Assembly (NCBI RefSeq): GCF_023115445.1
Contig: NZ_JALDUI010000001.1
Location: forward strand, 248,244 to 312,137
Source of the DNA: Streptococcus sp. oral taxon 431
GTDB lineage: Bacteria > Bacillota > Bacilli > Lactobacillales > Streptococcaceae
Direction: 5' to 3'
Length of the DNA: 63,894 nt
Below, piece after piece: positions 20,621-28,838 of the stretch (position 1 is its first letter; each line of letters opens with the position of its first letter). Both the position numbers and the translations under genes were made by a program. The notes under the pieces are model-generated. The model was not told the origin of the DNA and made no database searches. It saw nothing but the letters and a program-made list of their open reading frames with translations.

Positions 20621-21499
20621 TCAATTGAAAACCTTTCTAGGCTTATAGAGTTGGTCACGTTTCTCTAAAATGGCTAGTAATTTTTCACCTTCAAAACCAG
20701 CCAATTCCTTCTCGGTTTGTTCCAATTCAATAAAGCGACCAAAACGCACTTCTTCTGCCTGTTCTGGAGTCAAATATACCTTGACCAAGTCACCTGTCCC
20801 AATCTCCAAGGGATGAAGAAAGTCTAATTCACCAGCTTGTACTTTTTCCTCTATTTCACTCAAGGTCAAAGCATCATCTAACTGTAATCCAGCTGCACTT
20901 GTTCGTGTTAAATAAGACATATGAGCAGCATAGCCAAGTTTTTCTCCTAAGTCAACCGACAAGGTACGAATATAGGTTCCCTTACTGCATTTTACACGAA
21001 AAGTAAATCGTGCAAGTTCACTCTCATAAGAAATCGGACTTGTCCGTTCAAATTGATAAATGGTCACCTGACGTTCTGGACGTTCCACTTCTTGACCAGC
21101 ACGCGCATATTCATAAAGTTTGCGCCCATTGACCTTGACAGCGGAATACATTGGGGGAATCTGAATAATAGGTCCAGTCAGACTTGCAATCGCTTGATCA
21201 ACAAGCTTTTCATCTAAGGGAGACAATACTGGTGTCTCAGCAACCACCTCACCACTAGCATCCTCGGTTGTTGTAGAATATCCCAGAGTAATTTCACCCT
21301 CATAGACCTTACCCTCGTCCTGCATAAACTCGACCATACGAGTCGCCTTACCAACGGCAATCGGCAAAACACCCACCACATCAGGATCTAGCGTCCCACC
21401 GTGACCAATCTTCTTGGTTCCCAAAATCTTACGCAGCTTAAAAACTGCATCATGCGAGGTCATCCCCGCTTCTTTTTTTAAGTTAATAATACCGTTCAT
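20621..21499 (-). CDS. truB: tRNA pseudouridine(55) synthase
   Basis: A 292-residue pseudouridine synthase that modifies U55 of the tRNA T-arm. The catalytic loop is [19 protein letters not shown] with its Asp; [11 protein letters not shown] is the KGTY-type motif. A PUA-like tail follows. The start at ATG 21499 lies 10 nt after the DUF2130 gene. Confidence 0.95.
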   Translation of the reverse strand: MNGIINLKKEAGMTSHDAVFKLRKILGTKKIGHGGTLDPDVVGVLPIAVGKATRMVEFMQDEGKVYEGEITLGYSTTTEDASGEVVAETPVLSPLDEKLVDQAIASLTGPIIQIPPMYSAVKVNGRKLYEYARAGQEVERPERQVTIYQFERTSPISYESELARFTFRVKCSKGTYIRTLSVDLGEKLGYAAHMSYLTRTSAAGLQLDDALTLSEIEEKVQAGELDFLHPLEIGTGDLVKVYLTPEQAEEVRFGRFIELEQTEKELAGFEGEKLLAILEKRDQLYKPRKVFN

Positions 21500-21509
21500 G
21501 TGTTGCTTT

Positions 21510-22784
21510 CTACTCCCCCTTCAATGCTTCAAACTTAGCTTTCATGGTTGGATTTTTTCGTGTCAGTTTTTTGACTGAAACGTCTTCTAACTTATTGTTA
21601 GCCAGGCGGAGTTGGTTTTCTGATGTTGTCAGGAATTTCTTGACTTCTTCCATTCGCTTAATTGCCTTGTCGATTTCGTCGATGGCCTTGCCAAAGTTGA
21701 CAGAAGCTGAGTTATAATTCTTTGCAAAAGCTACCTTGAAAGCGTCCAAATCTTCCTCAAAACGAGTGATATCTATATTTTGTTCCCTGATAAAAGCGAG
21801 TTCCTGCTTGTATTTTAGGGAATTAAGGGCAGCATTGCGCAAGAGTCCAATTAGTTGAATAAAGAACTGGGGACGAATGACATACATCTTCTCATATTCA
21901 TGGCTAACGTCAACAATTCCTGTATTAAAGTAGTCGTTTTCTGCTTCAAGCATACTTACCAAAACAGCATACTCACAATCTTTCTCACGGCGGTCTTTGT
22001 CTAATTCCTTGTAAAAGTCTGCATTCTTGTGCTTTTTCTCCGTTCCATCAGCTTCATTTTTCATCTCAAACATGATGGAAATGAATTCTAGTCCATTTTC
22101 ATCAAAATCACGAAAAATAAAGTCACCTTTAGAGCCACGTTCAGAAAGCTTGTTGTCCTTTTCAAAGTAAGCATTTGGAAAGGCAAAACTTCGAACCTTG
22201 TTAAACTCACTTTCTGCATAGTGTTCCAAACTTTCACCGATTGCCTTGGTTGATTGTTGCGCCTTGAAATTCTTGTAAAATTCAACCTGTTCACTGGCTG
22301 CCTTAAGCTGGGCTTCGTAGTTTTGTTTAACAGAAGCTAGAGACAACTCATTTTCTTTTTCTTGTAAGAGGAGCTGATTTTTGACCTGATCACGTTCTTT
22401 TTCAAGATCAGAAAGAGTTTTTTGTAGTTGATTTTCATGCTCCAAGCGCAAGGTAGCCAATTGATTTTCGAGAGCTTGGACTTCTTTTTCTTTCTCTAGC
22501 AAGCTTTGACTAGCACTTTGCTCTACCTCTTTCTTAGCCAATTCTTTTTCTGTATCAAAGTTGTTAATTTGACTTTGAAGCTGGGCAATTTCTTGGTCTT
22601 TTTGAGCCAGTTTTGCCTGTTGTTCATTCACGGCTTTTTGCTCAGCCAAGGCCAGCTCTTGTTTCATGCGTTCATGCAATTCCTTATCAAACTCTACAGT
22701 TCGAACTTGAGAAATCAGCTCTGCATATTGGCTTTCATTAACTGTAAAGACTTCCCCACAGTTGGGGCATTTAATTTCGTTCAT
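21510..22784 (-). CDS. DUF2130 family coiled-coil protein
   Basis: A 424-residue protein. The N-terminus has a CPNCG motif and little else of a zinc site (residues 5-9). Residues about 35-175 are a long coiled coil rich in Glu/Gln/Lys, followed by the DUF2130 core ([25 protein letters not shown], then [18 protein letters not shown]), which resembles the nuclease-like fold of RmuC relatives. Function is not established. It is upstream of truB. Confidence 0.8.
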   Translation of the reverse strand: MNEIKCPNCGEVFTVNESQYAELISQVRTVEFDKELHERMKQELALAEQKAVNEQQAKLAQKDQEIAQLQSQINNFDTEKELAKKEVEQSASQSLLEKEKEVQALENQLATLRLEHENQLQKTLSDLEKERDQVKNQLLLQEKENELSLASVKQNYEAQLKAASEQVEFYKNFKAQQSTKAIGESLEHYAESEFNKVRSFAFPNAYFEKDNKLSERGSKGDFIFRDFDENGLEFISIMFEMKNEADGTEKKHKNADFYKELDKDRREKDCEYAVLVSMLEAENDYFNTGIVDVSHEYEKMYVIRPQFFIQLIGLLRNAALNSLKYKQELAFIREQNIDITRFEEDLDAFKVAFAKNYNSASVNFGKAIDEIDKAIKRMEEVKKFLTTSENQLRLANNKLEDVSVKKLTRKNPTMKAKFEALKGE

Positions 22785-22841
22785 GTTATTCCTCTATATT
22801 TATCTATTCTACATTCATTATAGCATGGAAAAACAAAAAGA

Positions 22842-22866
22842 AAAAGTTGGAATGAATCCAACTTTT
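22842..22866 (-). terminator. Terminator of the first FNT gene
   Basis: AAAAGTTGGA (22842-22851) and TCCAACTTTT (22857-22866) form a 10-bp stem overlapping the FNT stop codon; TTTCTTTTTG follows on the minus strand. Confidence 0.88.
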
Positions 22867-23662
22867 AATCTACGTATGTATCTTCGTTTTTATTTAAGAA
22901 GGCATAAGGCAATCCCATCAGTAGACCACCACCGATAAAGTTACCGATGAAAGTTACACCCCAGTGACGAAGAATATTTCCAATACCGAAGTTTGCGATT
23001 GAATCAGCAGCAACACTGAATTTCACAATAGCAAATGATGCAAAGTTTGCGGCGATGTGCTCGTTTGTTAAGAATACAAACATGTAAATGGCTGAAAGAA
23101 CCAACCAAAGTTTTGCTCCACCATCCTTAACTAAAACGAATGAAAGAATCGCGATATTTACAAAAACATTAGCCAAGATAGCTTCAAGCAAGACTAGTTC
23201 ATTTGAACGGCCCAACTTCATTTCCACAACTCCAGAAATAAAGCTATCATGTGTTAGGTTTGCATAAGCTGCTGAATGGGCGAAGCCCCATCCTGCTATA
23301 AGAGCACCGACTAAGTTGAATAAAGTACAGTATAGAAGGATTTCAGCTGTTTTTCTCCAGCTAATCTTTTTCAAAAAGCTACCAGCTGTCAAGAACATCA
23401 TGTTAGATGTTACCAATTCAGCATTTAAGAAGACAATGTAAGCCAATCCCCAAGCGAAAACAAATGGGAAGAGGAAACGTCCACTACCTGGAGCAATCTT
23501 ATTAATCAAGTCAGCTCCAACTGCACCAGCTGCTGTACTAAATGTTAAGAATGCACCAGCAAACATTGAACGGATAGCGTACTTGAATTTACTTTGACTG
23601 TAAAGACTTTCCTTTTTCTTACAAGCAAACTCAATTTTTGAGATAAATTCTGAAGAAACCAT
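22865..23662 (-). CDS. Formate/nitrite transporter (FNT) family channel, copy 1
   Basis: A 265-residue membrane protein with six hydrophobic segments and FNT hallmarks: AGAFLTFSTAAGAVGAD, NAELVTSNMM and NEHIAANF. FNT pentamers pass small monovalent anions such as formate, nitrite or lactate. The substrate cannot be read from sequence. A second copy of the same length lies upstream, same strand, with a terminator between. Confidence 0.88.
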   Translation of the reverse strand: MVSSEFISKIEFACKKKESLYSQSKFKYAIRSMFAGAFLTFSTAAGAVGADLINKIAPGSGRFLFPFVFAWGLAYIVFLNAELVTSNMMFLTAGSFLKKISWRKTAEILLYCTLFNLVGALIAGWGFAHSAAYANLTHDSFISGVVEMKLGRSNELVLLEAILANVFVNIAILSFVLVKDGGAKLWLVLSAIYMFVFLTNEHIAANFASFAIVKFSVAADSIANFGIGNILRHWGVTFIGNFIGGGLLMGLPYAFLNKNEDTYVD

Positions 23663-24049
23663 ATAAACTCCTAAAACTTTTATTTGTGAATATTATAACA
23701 TAAAATCGAAATTATGGGAAGGCTTTCTTAATTCTAGTTACAATATTTTCATCACTTTTAGTAATCGTTTCCATTTGCTTTGTATCAGCATCTTTAATGT
23801 TTTCACCCCTTTATTTTTAAACTCTCCATTCTATATATTTAATATATGTTTTTATTTTGTTCTATATTGAATTTACAAAAAAGTTTCTTTATTTTTCAGC
23901 AAAAGTCCATGCACTAATAATTTGTTTGAATTTATAGACAGAGAAAATAACGTTTTTATCAAAAAGTTCTTTGGAAAAAAATTGAGGTCTGGATTTTTAG
24001 TCCCGACCTCCTCTATTATTGATTTTCATTATATTTTCAAAAGCTTTTA
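23663..24049. other. Intergenic region between the two FNT genes
   Basis: No coding frame is seen. It holds the terminator of the upstream FNT gene (23983-24010). The rest is AT-rich and should contain the promoter of FNT copy 1, but I see no strong -35/-10 pair. Confidence 0.4.
23983..24010 (-). terminator. Terminator of the second FNT gene
   Basis: GAGGTC and GACCTC enclose a CGGGACTAAAAATCC-type loop and are followed on the minus strand by AATTTTTTTCC. Confidence 0.8.
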
Positions 24050-24847
24050 CTAATCAACATAAGTATCTTCATTTTTATTAAGATAAGCGTATGGTAAGCC
24101 TATCAAGAATCCTCCACCAATCAAGTTAGCGATAAAGGTAACACTCCAATGACGTAGGATATTAGGAATATCAAAGTTAGCAATTTGATCAGAAACAATG
24201 CTGAATTTGATAATGCTAAAAGATGAAAAGTTGGCTGCAATATGCTCGTTAGATAAGAAGACAAACATAGAAATAGCTGACAAGATAATCCAGAGTTTGG
24301 CATTGCTATCCTTAACCAAAATTGAAGACAGAATGGCAATATTTACAAACATATTTGCCAAAATCCCTTCCAACAAGACCAAATCACTAGGACGTGCCAA
24401 CTTCTTGGCTACAATCTTTGGAAGATAACTGTCGTGTGTCAGGTGTGAAAACGCCGATGAATTAGCAAAGCACCAACCTGCTAACAGAGCGCCAACTAAG
24501 TTAAAAAAGGCACAATAAAGTAAAATAATAAAGGCTTTTTTCCAATCAATCTTCTTCAAAAATGTTCCAGCTGTCAAGTACATCATATTTGACGTCACCA
24601 ACTCGGCATTTAAGAAAACGATATAAGCAAGTCCCCATGCAAATACAAAGGGAAATAGGAAATAACCAGCACTTGGAACGATGCTATTGAGTAGATCAGC
24701 ACCTATGGCCCCAGCGGCTGTACTAAAGGTTAAAAAAGCACCTGCAAACATGGAACGAATAGCATACTTGAACTTACTTTGGTCAAATAGACTTTCTTTC
24801 TTATGACAATAATAATCAATCTTTGAAATAAATTCTGATGAACTCAT
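24050..24847 (-). CDS. Formate/nitrite transporter (FNT) family channel, copy 2
   Basis: A 265-residue paralogue of the downstream gene with the same hallmarks (AGAFLTFSTAAGAIGAD, NAELVTSNMM, NEHIAANF) and the same last residues (LNKNEDTYVD). The copies differ throughout, so the duplication is old. Each has its own terminator, so they may be separately expressed. Confidence 0.88.
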   Translation of the reverse strand: MSSSEFISKIDYYCHKKESLFDQSKFKYAIRSMFAGAFLTFSTAAGAIGADLLNSIVPSAGYFLFPFVFAWGLAYIVFLNAELVTSNMMYLTAGTFLKKIDWKKAFIILLYCAFFNLVGALLAGWCFANSSAFSHLTHDSYLPKIVAKKLARPSDLVLLEGILANMFVNIAILSSILVKDSNAKLWIILSAISMFVFLSNEHIAANFSSFSIIKFSIVSDQIANFDIPNILRHWSVTFIANLIGGGFLIGLPYAYLNKNEDTYVD

Positions 24848-24918
24848 ATAAACTCCTTAAAATATAATCATCAGTATTATAACATAAAATAATTTAAGTG
24901 AAAATTAAATTTTACTTT

Positions 24919-25576
24919 TTACACTTGAATATTTTTAGCGCTAGCAAAAGCTTCAATTTCTTCTGCAGTCGCCCCCAGTAGCTCTGAAACCCACAAGCCG
25001 ACAATATCTGACAAAACAGAATCGCAGACATATTCATTCTCACCATGACCATATTTACAAGTAAATAGTGGAGTTCTTATCGCTGATTGATAAAAATTGG
25101 AGGCTAACTCTTGCAGTTTTTCTGGCTGAAATTCAAGTCCCAACTCTTGTGCAAGTAGAGTTCTCACTTTGTCCCACTTTTCGCCTTTTGACTGGTAGTT
25201 CTCTCGTGCTTTGTTAATAAATCCCTGACAGAATTTTGACAACAAATCCTTGTTTTGATAGAGCAACCGACAAGAAAAGTCTGATATAGAACCAGCATGA
25301 AGTAAGAAAGTAAGCAAGTCATCAAGGCTTTCTGCTACCCGACCAACTTGGCCTTCACTCCCTATAAAGCCAATACTCTCATCCTCAAGAATTACATATT
25401 CTCCCCCGCTGCCGTCTTTAGCAAAGGCCTGACAAGCTAGAGAATATTCCTCATCGTTGTTAGAAAACTGCACCTCTCTGATGTGATCATAAAAGTAAAT
25501 ATCACACTCATCTAAAAGTAATCTTCTTAAATGCTGATTATTTCTGATTATTTCTGATTATTTGTAGCCTATCCAT
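24919..25576 (-). pseudogene. Hypothetical protein (possibly SUKH/SMI1-like), out of frame through a 10-bp repeat
   Basis: The start appears to be ATG 25576 (GGAGAGGGATAAAG upstream): MDRLQIIRNNQK, then a stop. The rest of the protein is open in another frame from about 25530 to 24919 (184 residues from the GTG at 25473). A 10-bp unit is present three times at 25534-25563; with two copies the frame would run MDRLQIIRNNQHLRRLLLDE and on through YFYDHIREVQF into the main body. The body has a DGSGGEY...GFIGSEGQVGR segment reminiscent of SUKH immunity-like proteins, which I regard as tentative. See the finding on possible phase variation. Confidence 0.7.
25534..25563 (-). repeat. Triplicated 10-bp unit AAATAATCAG near the 5' end of a gene
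   Basis: Three perfect tandem copies lie within the first 15 codons of the gene starting at 25576. Because 10 is not a multiple of 3, gain or loss of a copy shifts the frame; two copies give an open frame. Confidence 0.9.
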
Positions 25577-25604
25577 CTTTATCCCTCTCCAATATTTGGA
25601 ATTG

Positions 25605-26018
25605 TCAGTGAATGATAACTTTAATATGATACTTTTTCGTTTCATTTTTTAGATTTCTGACAAGCTTATCATTCTCTTTTGATTGGCCAAAGAAATAGGC
25701 TAGAGCTTTTCCGTTCTTTTGTTGGATACTCAAAAAATATCTAGCTCCATTCAATTTAACACTTGGAATAAAATCAACCTCAATCTTTTTAATATTATTC
25801 AGTGGTATAATTCGCTTTCTAAAAACATAAGCATTATGGATATAAAATCTTCCCTTAGCAATATGAAAAGGGGCAAAAAAGTTTCCACCACTTTGACGCA
25901 CAATGACATAACGGCGCCAAAGGATCAATAAAAGAAGGAAGGATACAAAGCAAATAGCAAAAGTCAAAACCGAGCTTTTCATCATCGACTTTAGCCCAAT
26001 CAAAAAATAATCTATCAT
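25605..26018 (-). CDS. Small membrane protein with PH-like domain, unknown function
   Basis: About 137 residues. Start is placed at ATG 26018 (AAGGAGC upstream), giving MIDYFLIGLKSMM; a longer in-frame start lacks a binding site. Residues about 15-35 are one membrane helix (FAICFVSFLLLLILW). The remainder is a beta-rich domain (FYIHNAYVFRKRIIPLNNIKKIEVDF) like the bacterial PH domains of membrane-associated proteins. I do not recognise the family with confidence; an EbsA-type protein is one possibility. Confidence 0.6.
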   Translation of the reverse strand: MIDYFLIGLKSMMKSSVLTFAICFVSFLLLLILWRRYVIVRQSGGNFFAPFHIAKGRFYIHNAYVFRKRIIPLNNIKKIEVDFIPSVKLNGARYFLSIQQKNGKALAYFFGQSKENDKLVRNLKNETKKYHIKVIIH

Positions 26019-26086
26019 AATTAAAGCTCCTTTTTTCCTTATTATATCACTTTTATTGAACAACTAGTTTTATGGACAAAGAAAAA

Positions 26087-26105
26087 GACTGAACAACGTT
26101 CAGCC
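26087..26105 (-). terminator. Terminator of queT
   Basis: GACTGAAC (26087-26094) and GTTCAGCC (26098-26105) form the stem (one G-T pair), followed on the minus strand by TTTTTC. Confidence 0.85.
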
Positions 26106-26133
26106 CTTTTCAATAATATTTGATGTGATATCT

Positions 26134-26643
26134 TTATCTAGTCAAATCAAGACGTTTACCGATTTTTCCGATAAGAATAGCACCAACAATCAAAGAAGCG
26201 AATTCTCCGATAGCAGTTGTAAACCAAGTTAAGAAGAAAGGTGCTTCTGCTACGATGTTCAATTCAGCAGCAATGGTGATCATTGAAATCGAAAAAAGAA
26301 TTGAAAAGAAGAAATGATCTTTTCGAATCAATCCATTAAAAAGATAGTCTTTTTTATATTTGCTAAACAACCATACGCCTAAACTTAGGAAGATAAGCGT
26401 AGAGCCTCCACCAACTGCGACATCGATGATTCCAAAACTGAAGAAATTTGCAATCATACATCCAAGAGTAACACCGATAATGTACTTAGGATTGTAAAAG
26501 GCAAGGAAATTCATCATTTCAGAGATACGGAACTGATAAGCACCGTAACTGATAGCATTAAGGGGTGGTGTGATTGTCAAAACCACATAAATTGCTGCGA
26601 CAATGGCAATATCTGCCATATCACGGATAGTTAGTTTTTTCAT
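26134..26643 (-). CDS. queT: QueT family queuosine-precursor transporter (ECF S component)
   Basis: A 169-residue membrane protein with five to six hydrophobic segments: IAAIYVVLTITPPLNAISYGAYQFRISE is the S-component signature, followed by GVTLGCMIAN. It is thought to be the substrate-binding subunit of an energy-coupling-factor importer for preQ1/preQ0. ATG 26643 is chosen: AAAGGAG is just upstream, the family starts MKK, and the upstream in-frame reading crosses the riboswitch. The preQ1-II riboswitch supports the substrate. Confidence 0.92.
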   Translation of the reverse strand: MKKLTIRDMADIAIVAAIYVVLTITPPLNAISYGAYQFRISEMMNFLAFYNPKYIIGVTLGCMIANFFSFGIIDVAVGGGSTLIFLSLGVWLFSKYKKDYLFNGLIRKDHFFFSILFSISMITIAAELNIVAEAPFFLTWFTTAIGEFASLIVGAILIGKIGKRLDLTR

Positions 26644-26646
26644 GTT

Positions 26647-26723
26647 TTCTCCTTTAGCGATTAACCCGCGTAAAATATGCTTGGTGAAAGAAGCTAAGCA
26701 CCAAGGGTTGAGCAAGTCAACCC
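26647..26723 (-). ncRNA. preQ1-II (COG4708) riboswitch
   Basis: On the minus strand an upstream hairpin GGGTTGA/TCAACCC (26723-26705) is followed by CTTGGTGCTTAGCTTC, TTTCACCAAGCATATTTTACGC and GGGTTAATCGCTAAAGGAGAA. This matches the preQ1-II consensus (CUUGGUG paired with CACCAAG, then a pseudoknot region). AAAGGAG is part of the motif, so ligand binding should hide the queT ribosome-binding site. Confidence 0.93.
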
Positions 26724-26754
26724 TACAAGTATAGCACATTTATCTCCTTTATGC

Positions 26755-26760
26755 TATACT
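26755..26760 (+). promoter_or_regulatory. Extended -10 box of gtrA-like gene; start codon at expected +1
   Basis: TATGCTATACT is an extended -10 (TG-N-TATACT). The ATG at 26767 lies six nt after it, where transcription should start. No Shine-Dalgarno is present, so a leaderless mRNA is likely. Confidence 0.6.
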
Positions 26761-26766
26761 ATTTTT

Positions 26767-27201
26767 ATGAAAACATGCATAAAAAAATTCTTCGATAATG
26801 AAATTCTCTCCTACTTATTTTTTGGAGCTGCAACTACTCTTGTTTCGATTATTGTTCGTATCACGATTTTTTACCTTTGCCAACAAGAATTATGGGCGAC
26901 TGCTCTGGGAAATATAACTGGAATTTTGTTTGCTTTTTTCACCAACGATACCATTGTTTTTAAACAGAAACGAAAAAATTGGTTCAAACGTCTGATAAAA
27001 TTTACAACTGCAAGATTCATAACTTTTCTATTAGACCTCCTTCTGACCTTTATTTTTGTGACGAGTTTCCCTCACATCATCGGTCAATTTGTAGGTGATA
27101 ATCTCAATACTATCAACACAATTGAGACTATTTTTGCACAAGTTACGATCATAGTCCTCAATTACATCTTCAGTAAAGTTTTTGTTTTTAAAAAACACTG
27201 A
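26767..27201 (+). CDS. GtrA family membrane protein
   Basis: A 144-residue protein with four membrane segments: YLFFGAATTLVSIIVRITIFYL near the N-terminus, ALGNITGILFAFFTNDTIVFK with the family's conserved NDTIVF-type motif, then two more helices ending FSKVFVFKKH. GtrA proteins are thought to flip lipid-linked sugars, for example in cell-wall glycan decoration. It is divergent from queT; no glycosyltransferase is adjacent. Confidence 0.87.
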   Translation: MKTCIKKFFDNEILSYLFFGAATTLVSIIVRITIFYLCQQELWATALGNITGILFAFFTNDTIVFKQKRKNWFKRLIKFTTARFITFLLDLLLTFIFVTSFPHIIGQFVGDNLNTINTIETIFAQVTIIVLNYIFSKVFVFKKH

Positions 27202-27210
27202 GCATATTTC

Positions 27211-27239
27211 TTGAATTCAACAGATGATTGAGATATAAT
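27211..27239 (+). promoter_or_regulatory. Promoter of mscL
   Basis: TTGAAT (27211-27216), 17-nt spacer, TATAAT (27234-27239); mscL starts 33 nt downstream with AAAGGA ahead of its ATG. Confidence 0.88.
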
Positions 27240-27271
27240 TTAGACTGTAAAATTTCGAAAGGAAAAAGAAA

Positions 27272-27652
27272 ATGTTAAAAGATCTTAAAGAATTTTTGCT
27301 CCGTGGTAACGTTGTAGACCTTGCTGTCGGTGTAATCATCGCTTCTGCTTTTGGTGCTATCGTGACTTCATTTGTTAATGATATCATCACTCCACTTCTA
27401 TTGAACCCTGCTTTGAAAGCTGCAAAAATTGAACGTATTGCTGAACTTTCATGGAATGGTGTTGCTTACGGTAACTTCTTGAGTGCTGTTATCAACTTCC
27501 TTGTTGTTGGTACCGTTCTATTCTTTGTGATTAAAGCAATGGAAAAAGCTCAAAACCTTGCCAAAAAAGAAGAAGTTGCTGAAGAAGCACCTGCTGGTCC
27601 AACTGAGTTGGAAGTTCTTCAAGAAATCAAAGCTCTTCTTGAGAAAAAATAA
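27272..27652 (+). CDS. mscL: Large-conductance mechanosensitive channel
   Basis: A 126-residue pore protein that opens on membrane tension to release solutes during osmotic downshock. The N-terminal amphipathic helix and first membrane segment (EFLLRGNVVDLAVGVIIASA) are followed by a short loop, the second helix (FLSAVINFLVVGTVLFFVIK) and a charged C-terminal bundle. Single-gene unit with its own promoter and terminator. Confidence 0.96.
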   Translation: MLKDLKEFLLRGNVVDLAVGVIIASAFGAIVTSFVNDIITPLLLNPALKAAKIERIAELSWNGVAYGNFLSAVINFLVVGTVLFFVIKAMEKAQNLAKKEEVAEEAPAGPTELEVLQEIKALLEKK

Positions 27653-27662
27653 TCATCTAGAG

Positions 27663-27688
27663 GATTCGGTTCAATACTGAATCTTTTT
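27663..27688 (+). terminator. Terminator of mscL
   Basis: GATTCGGT and ACTGAATC form the stem around TCAAT, followed by TTTTTTA. Confidence 0.82.
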
Positions 27689-27719
27689 TACTTCTCTTTT
27701 TGCTGAGTTTAGAAAAAAC

Positions 27720-27748
27720 TTGAGTTCAGCTCTCTTTTTTGATATAAT
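27720..27748 (+). promoter_or_regulatory. Promoter of tRNA-Arg
   Basis: TTGAGT (27720-27725), 17-nt spacer, TATAAT (27743-27748), ending 10 nt before the tRNA. Confidence 0.85.
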
Positions 27749-27758
27749 AATTAAAGTT

Positions 27759-27831
27759 TCCACCCTTAGTGTAATGGATATCACGTAAGATTCCGGTTCT
27801 TGAGATGGGGGTTCGATTCCCTCAGGGTGGA
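27759..27831 (+). tRNA. tRNA-Arg (anticodon CCG)
   Basis: A 73-nt cloverleaf: acceptor TCCACCC/GGGTGGA, D-arm GTGTAATGGATATCAC region, anticodon loop TTCCGGT giving CCG, and T-loop GGTTCGATTCC. CCA is not encoded. Confidence 0.93.
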
Positions 27832-27881
27832 TATTTTATAAAGAACTTACCAAAATCTGTAGATAAAGCTGTAAGGATTCA

Positions 27882-27929
27882 GGCTCTATAATATTTCTAG
27901 TGGATAAATTCCCTATAGATATTATGGAG
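27882..27929. repeat. Imperfect inverted repeat downstream of tRNA-Arg
   Basis: CTCTATAATATTTCTAGTGG is matched, with a few mismatches, by the reverse complement of CCCTATAGATATTATGGAG across GATAAATT. It lies at the left edge of the accessory island. It could be a fused IS end or a small MITE; I cannot name it. Confidence 0.45.
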
Positions 27930-27968
27930 TCTATTTTATTGTTGAAAAGGTTTACTTTTATCTAGGCT

Positions 27969-28352
27969 TCAGTCTAGTTTTTTTATAATCGGAAATGCCT
28001 CTGTAAGGACGTCTATCCCAAAATTAATTCCCTGTACTTGGTAGTGATAGATGGGGGCAGGATAAAACTTTTGAACTCGGTTTTTAAGGTGAGTGTCTAT
28101 CATTTCAAGTAAAATCCCATCTGATAAATAGGGAAATTCTGGTCCGCTGAGTAAATCTTCTTCTAGTAAATTCAGGTCCCACCCCTCATCAATAGATCTG
28201 CAAAAAAGAATCTTACCAAAATCAATACAGTATTTGAGCTTTTGATTCTTTAAGCCCTCAAGAAAAATTTGCAGGTGATTTTCTTGAGAAAGTTGACACC
28301 GTAATTCATACCAATTATACTTGATTTCCTCACCAATATGAACCCACTTCAT
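27969..28352 (-). CDS. Hypothetical protein, 127 residues
   Basis: Not recognised. ATG 28352 lies two nt after the stop of the upstream gene, with AGAGG inside that gene's end, so the two are translationally linked. The sequence (MKWVHIGEEIKYNWYELRCQ...) is mixed alpha/beta, soluble, with no signal peptide or membrane segment. Short acidic proteins in such pairs are often immunity-type proteins, but nothing proves it here. Confidence 0.6.
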   Translation of the reverse strand: MKWVHIGEEIKYNWYELRCQLSQENHLQIFLEGLKNQKLKYCIDFGKILFCRSIDEGWDLNLLEEDLLSGPEFPYLSDGILLEMIDTHLKNRVQKFYPAPIYHYQVQGINFGIDVLTEAFPIIKKLD

Positions 28353-28354
28353 TT

Positions 28355-28738
28355 TTAACAAACCTCTTCTATCCTTATATCACTCTCTTGATTTTTATAG
28401 AGAACTAAGTCAAAAACTAGATTCTTAGCACAAATACGAAAATGAACCAAGTCTTCTTCAGCCAAAACTCCACCCGCCCTATGAATCACTTCTGTAATCA
28501 GGCTACTAGTCTCTAGCTTACAAATAGGCGATTCAAGATCTGACGAACTAGGAATCTGATGAAGAGCATCAAATAAGTCTCTTTCTGTGATTTGGTAAAA
28601 ATGACAGAAGGGAAATTTCAATCGAATCAGATGTTTCTTTCCCTTCAAAGTCATCGTAGAAATCTCGTAATGACTATTTTCGCTAAAAGCTGCACTAGCT
28701 TCATATTCATCCTCTGGTACAGATTTCCACTCTAGCAT
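28355..28738 (-). CDS. Hypothetical protein, 127 residues
   Basis: Not recognised. A soluble protein (MLEWKSVPEDEYEASAAFSE...) of similar size to its downstream partner, and slightly acidic. The two form a pair at the island's left end. No catalytic motif is seen. The ATG at 28738 is the only good start; the upstream binding site is weak. Confidence 0.6.
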   Translation of the reverse strand: MLEWKSVPEDEYEASAAFSENSHYEISTMTLKGKKHLIRLKFPFCHFYQITERDLFDALHQIPSSSDLESPICKLETSSLITEVIHRAGGVLAEEDLVHFRICAKNLVFDLVLYKNQESDIRIEEVC

Positions 28739-28838
28739 AAAATCTTGCCCTCCACTATTTTCTCATCTCATACGCTTTCTCTCTATAAAAATCTAAAATA
28801 GTTTAAAAAACGCACAGCTACTTGTTATTGATTCACCA

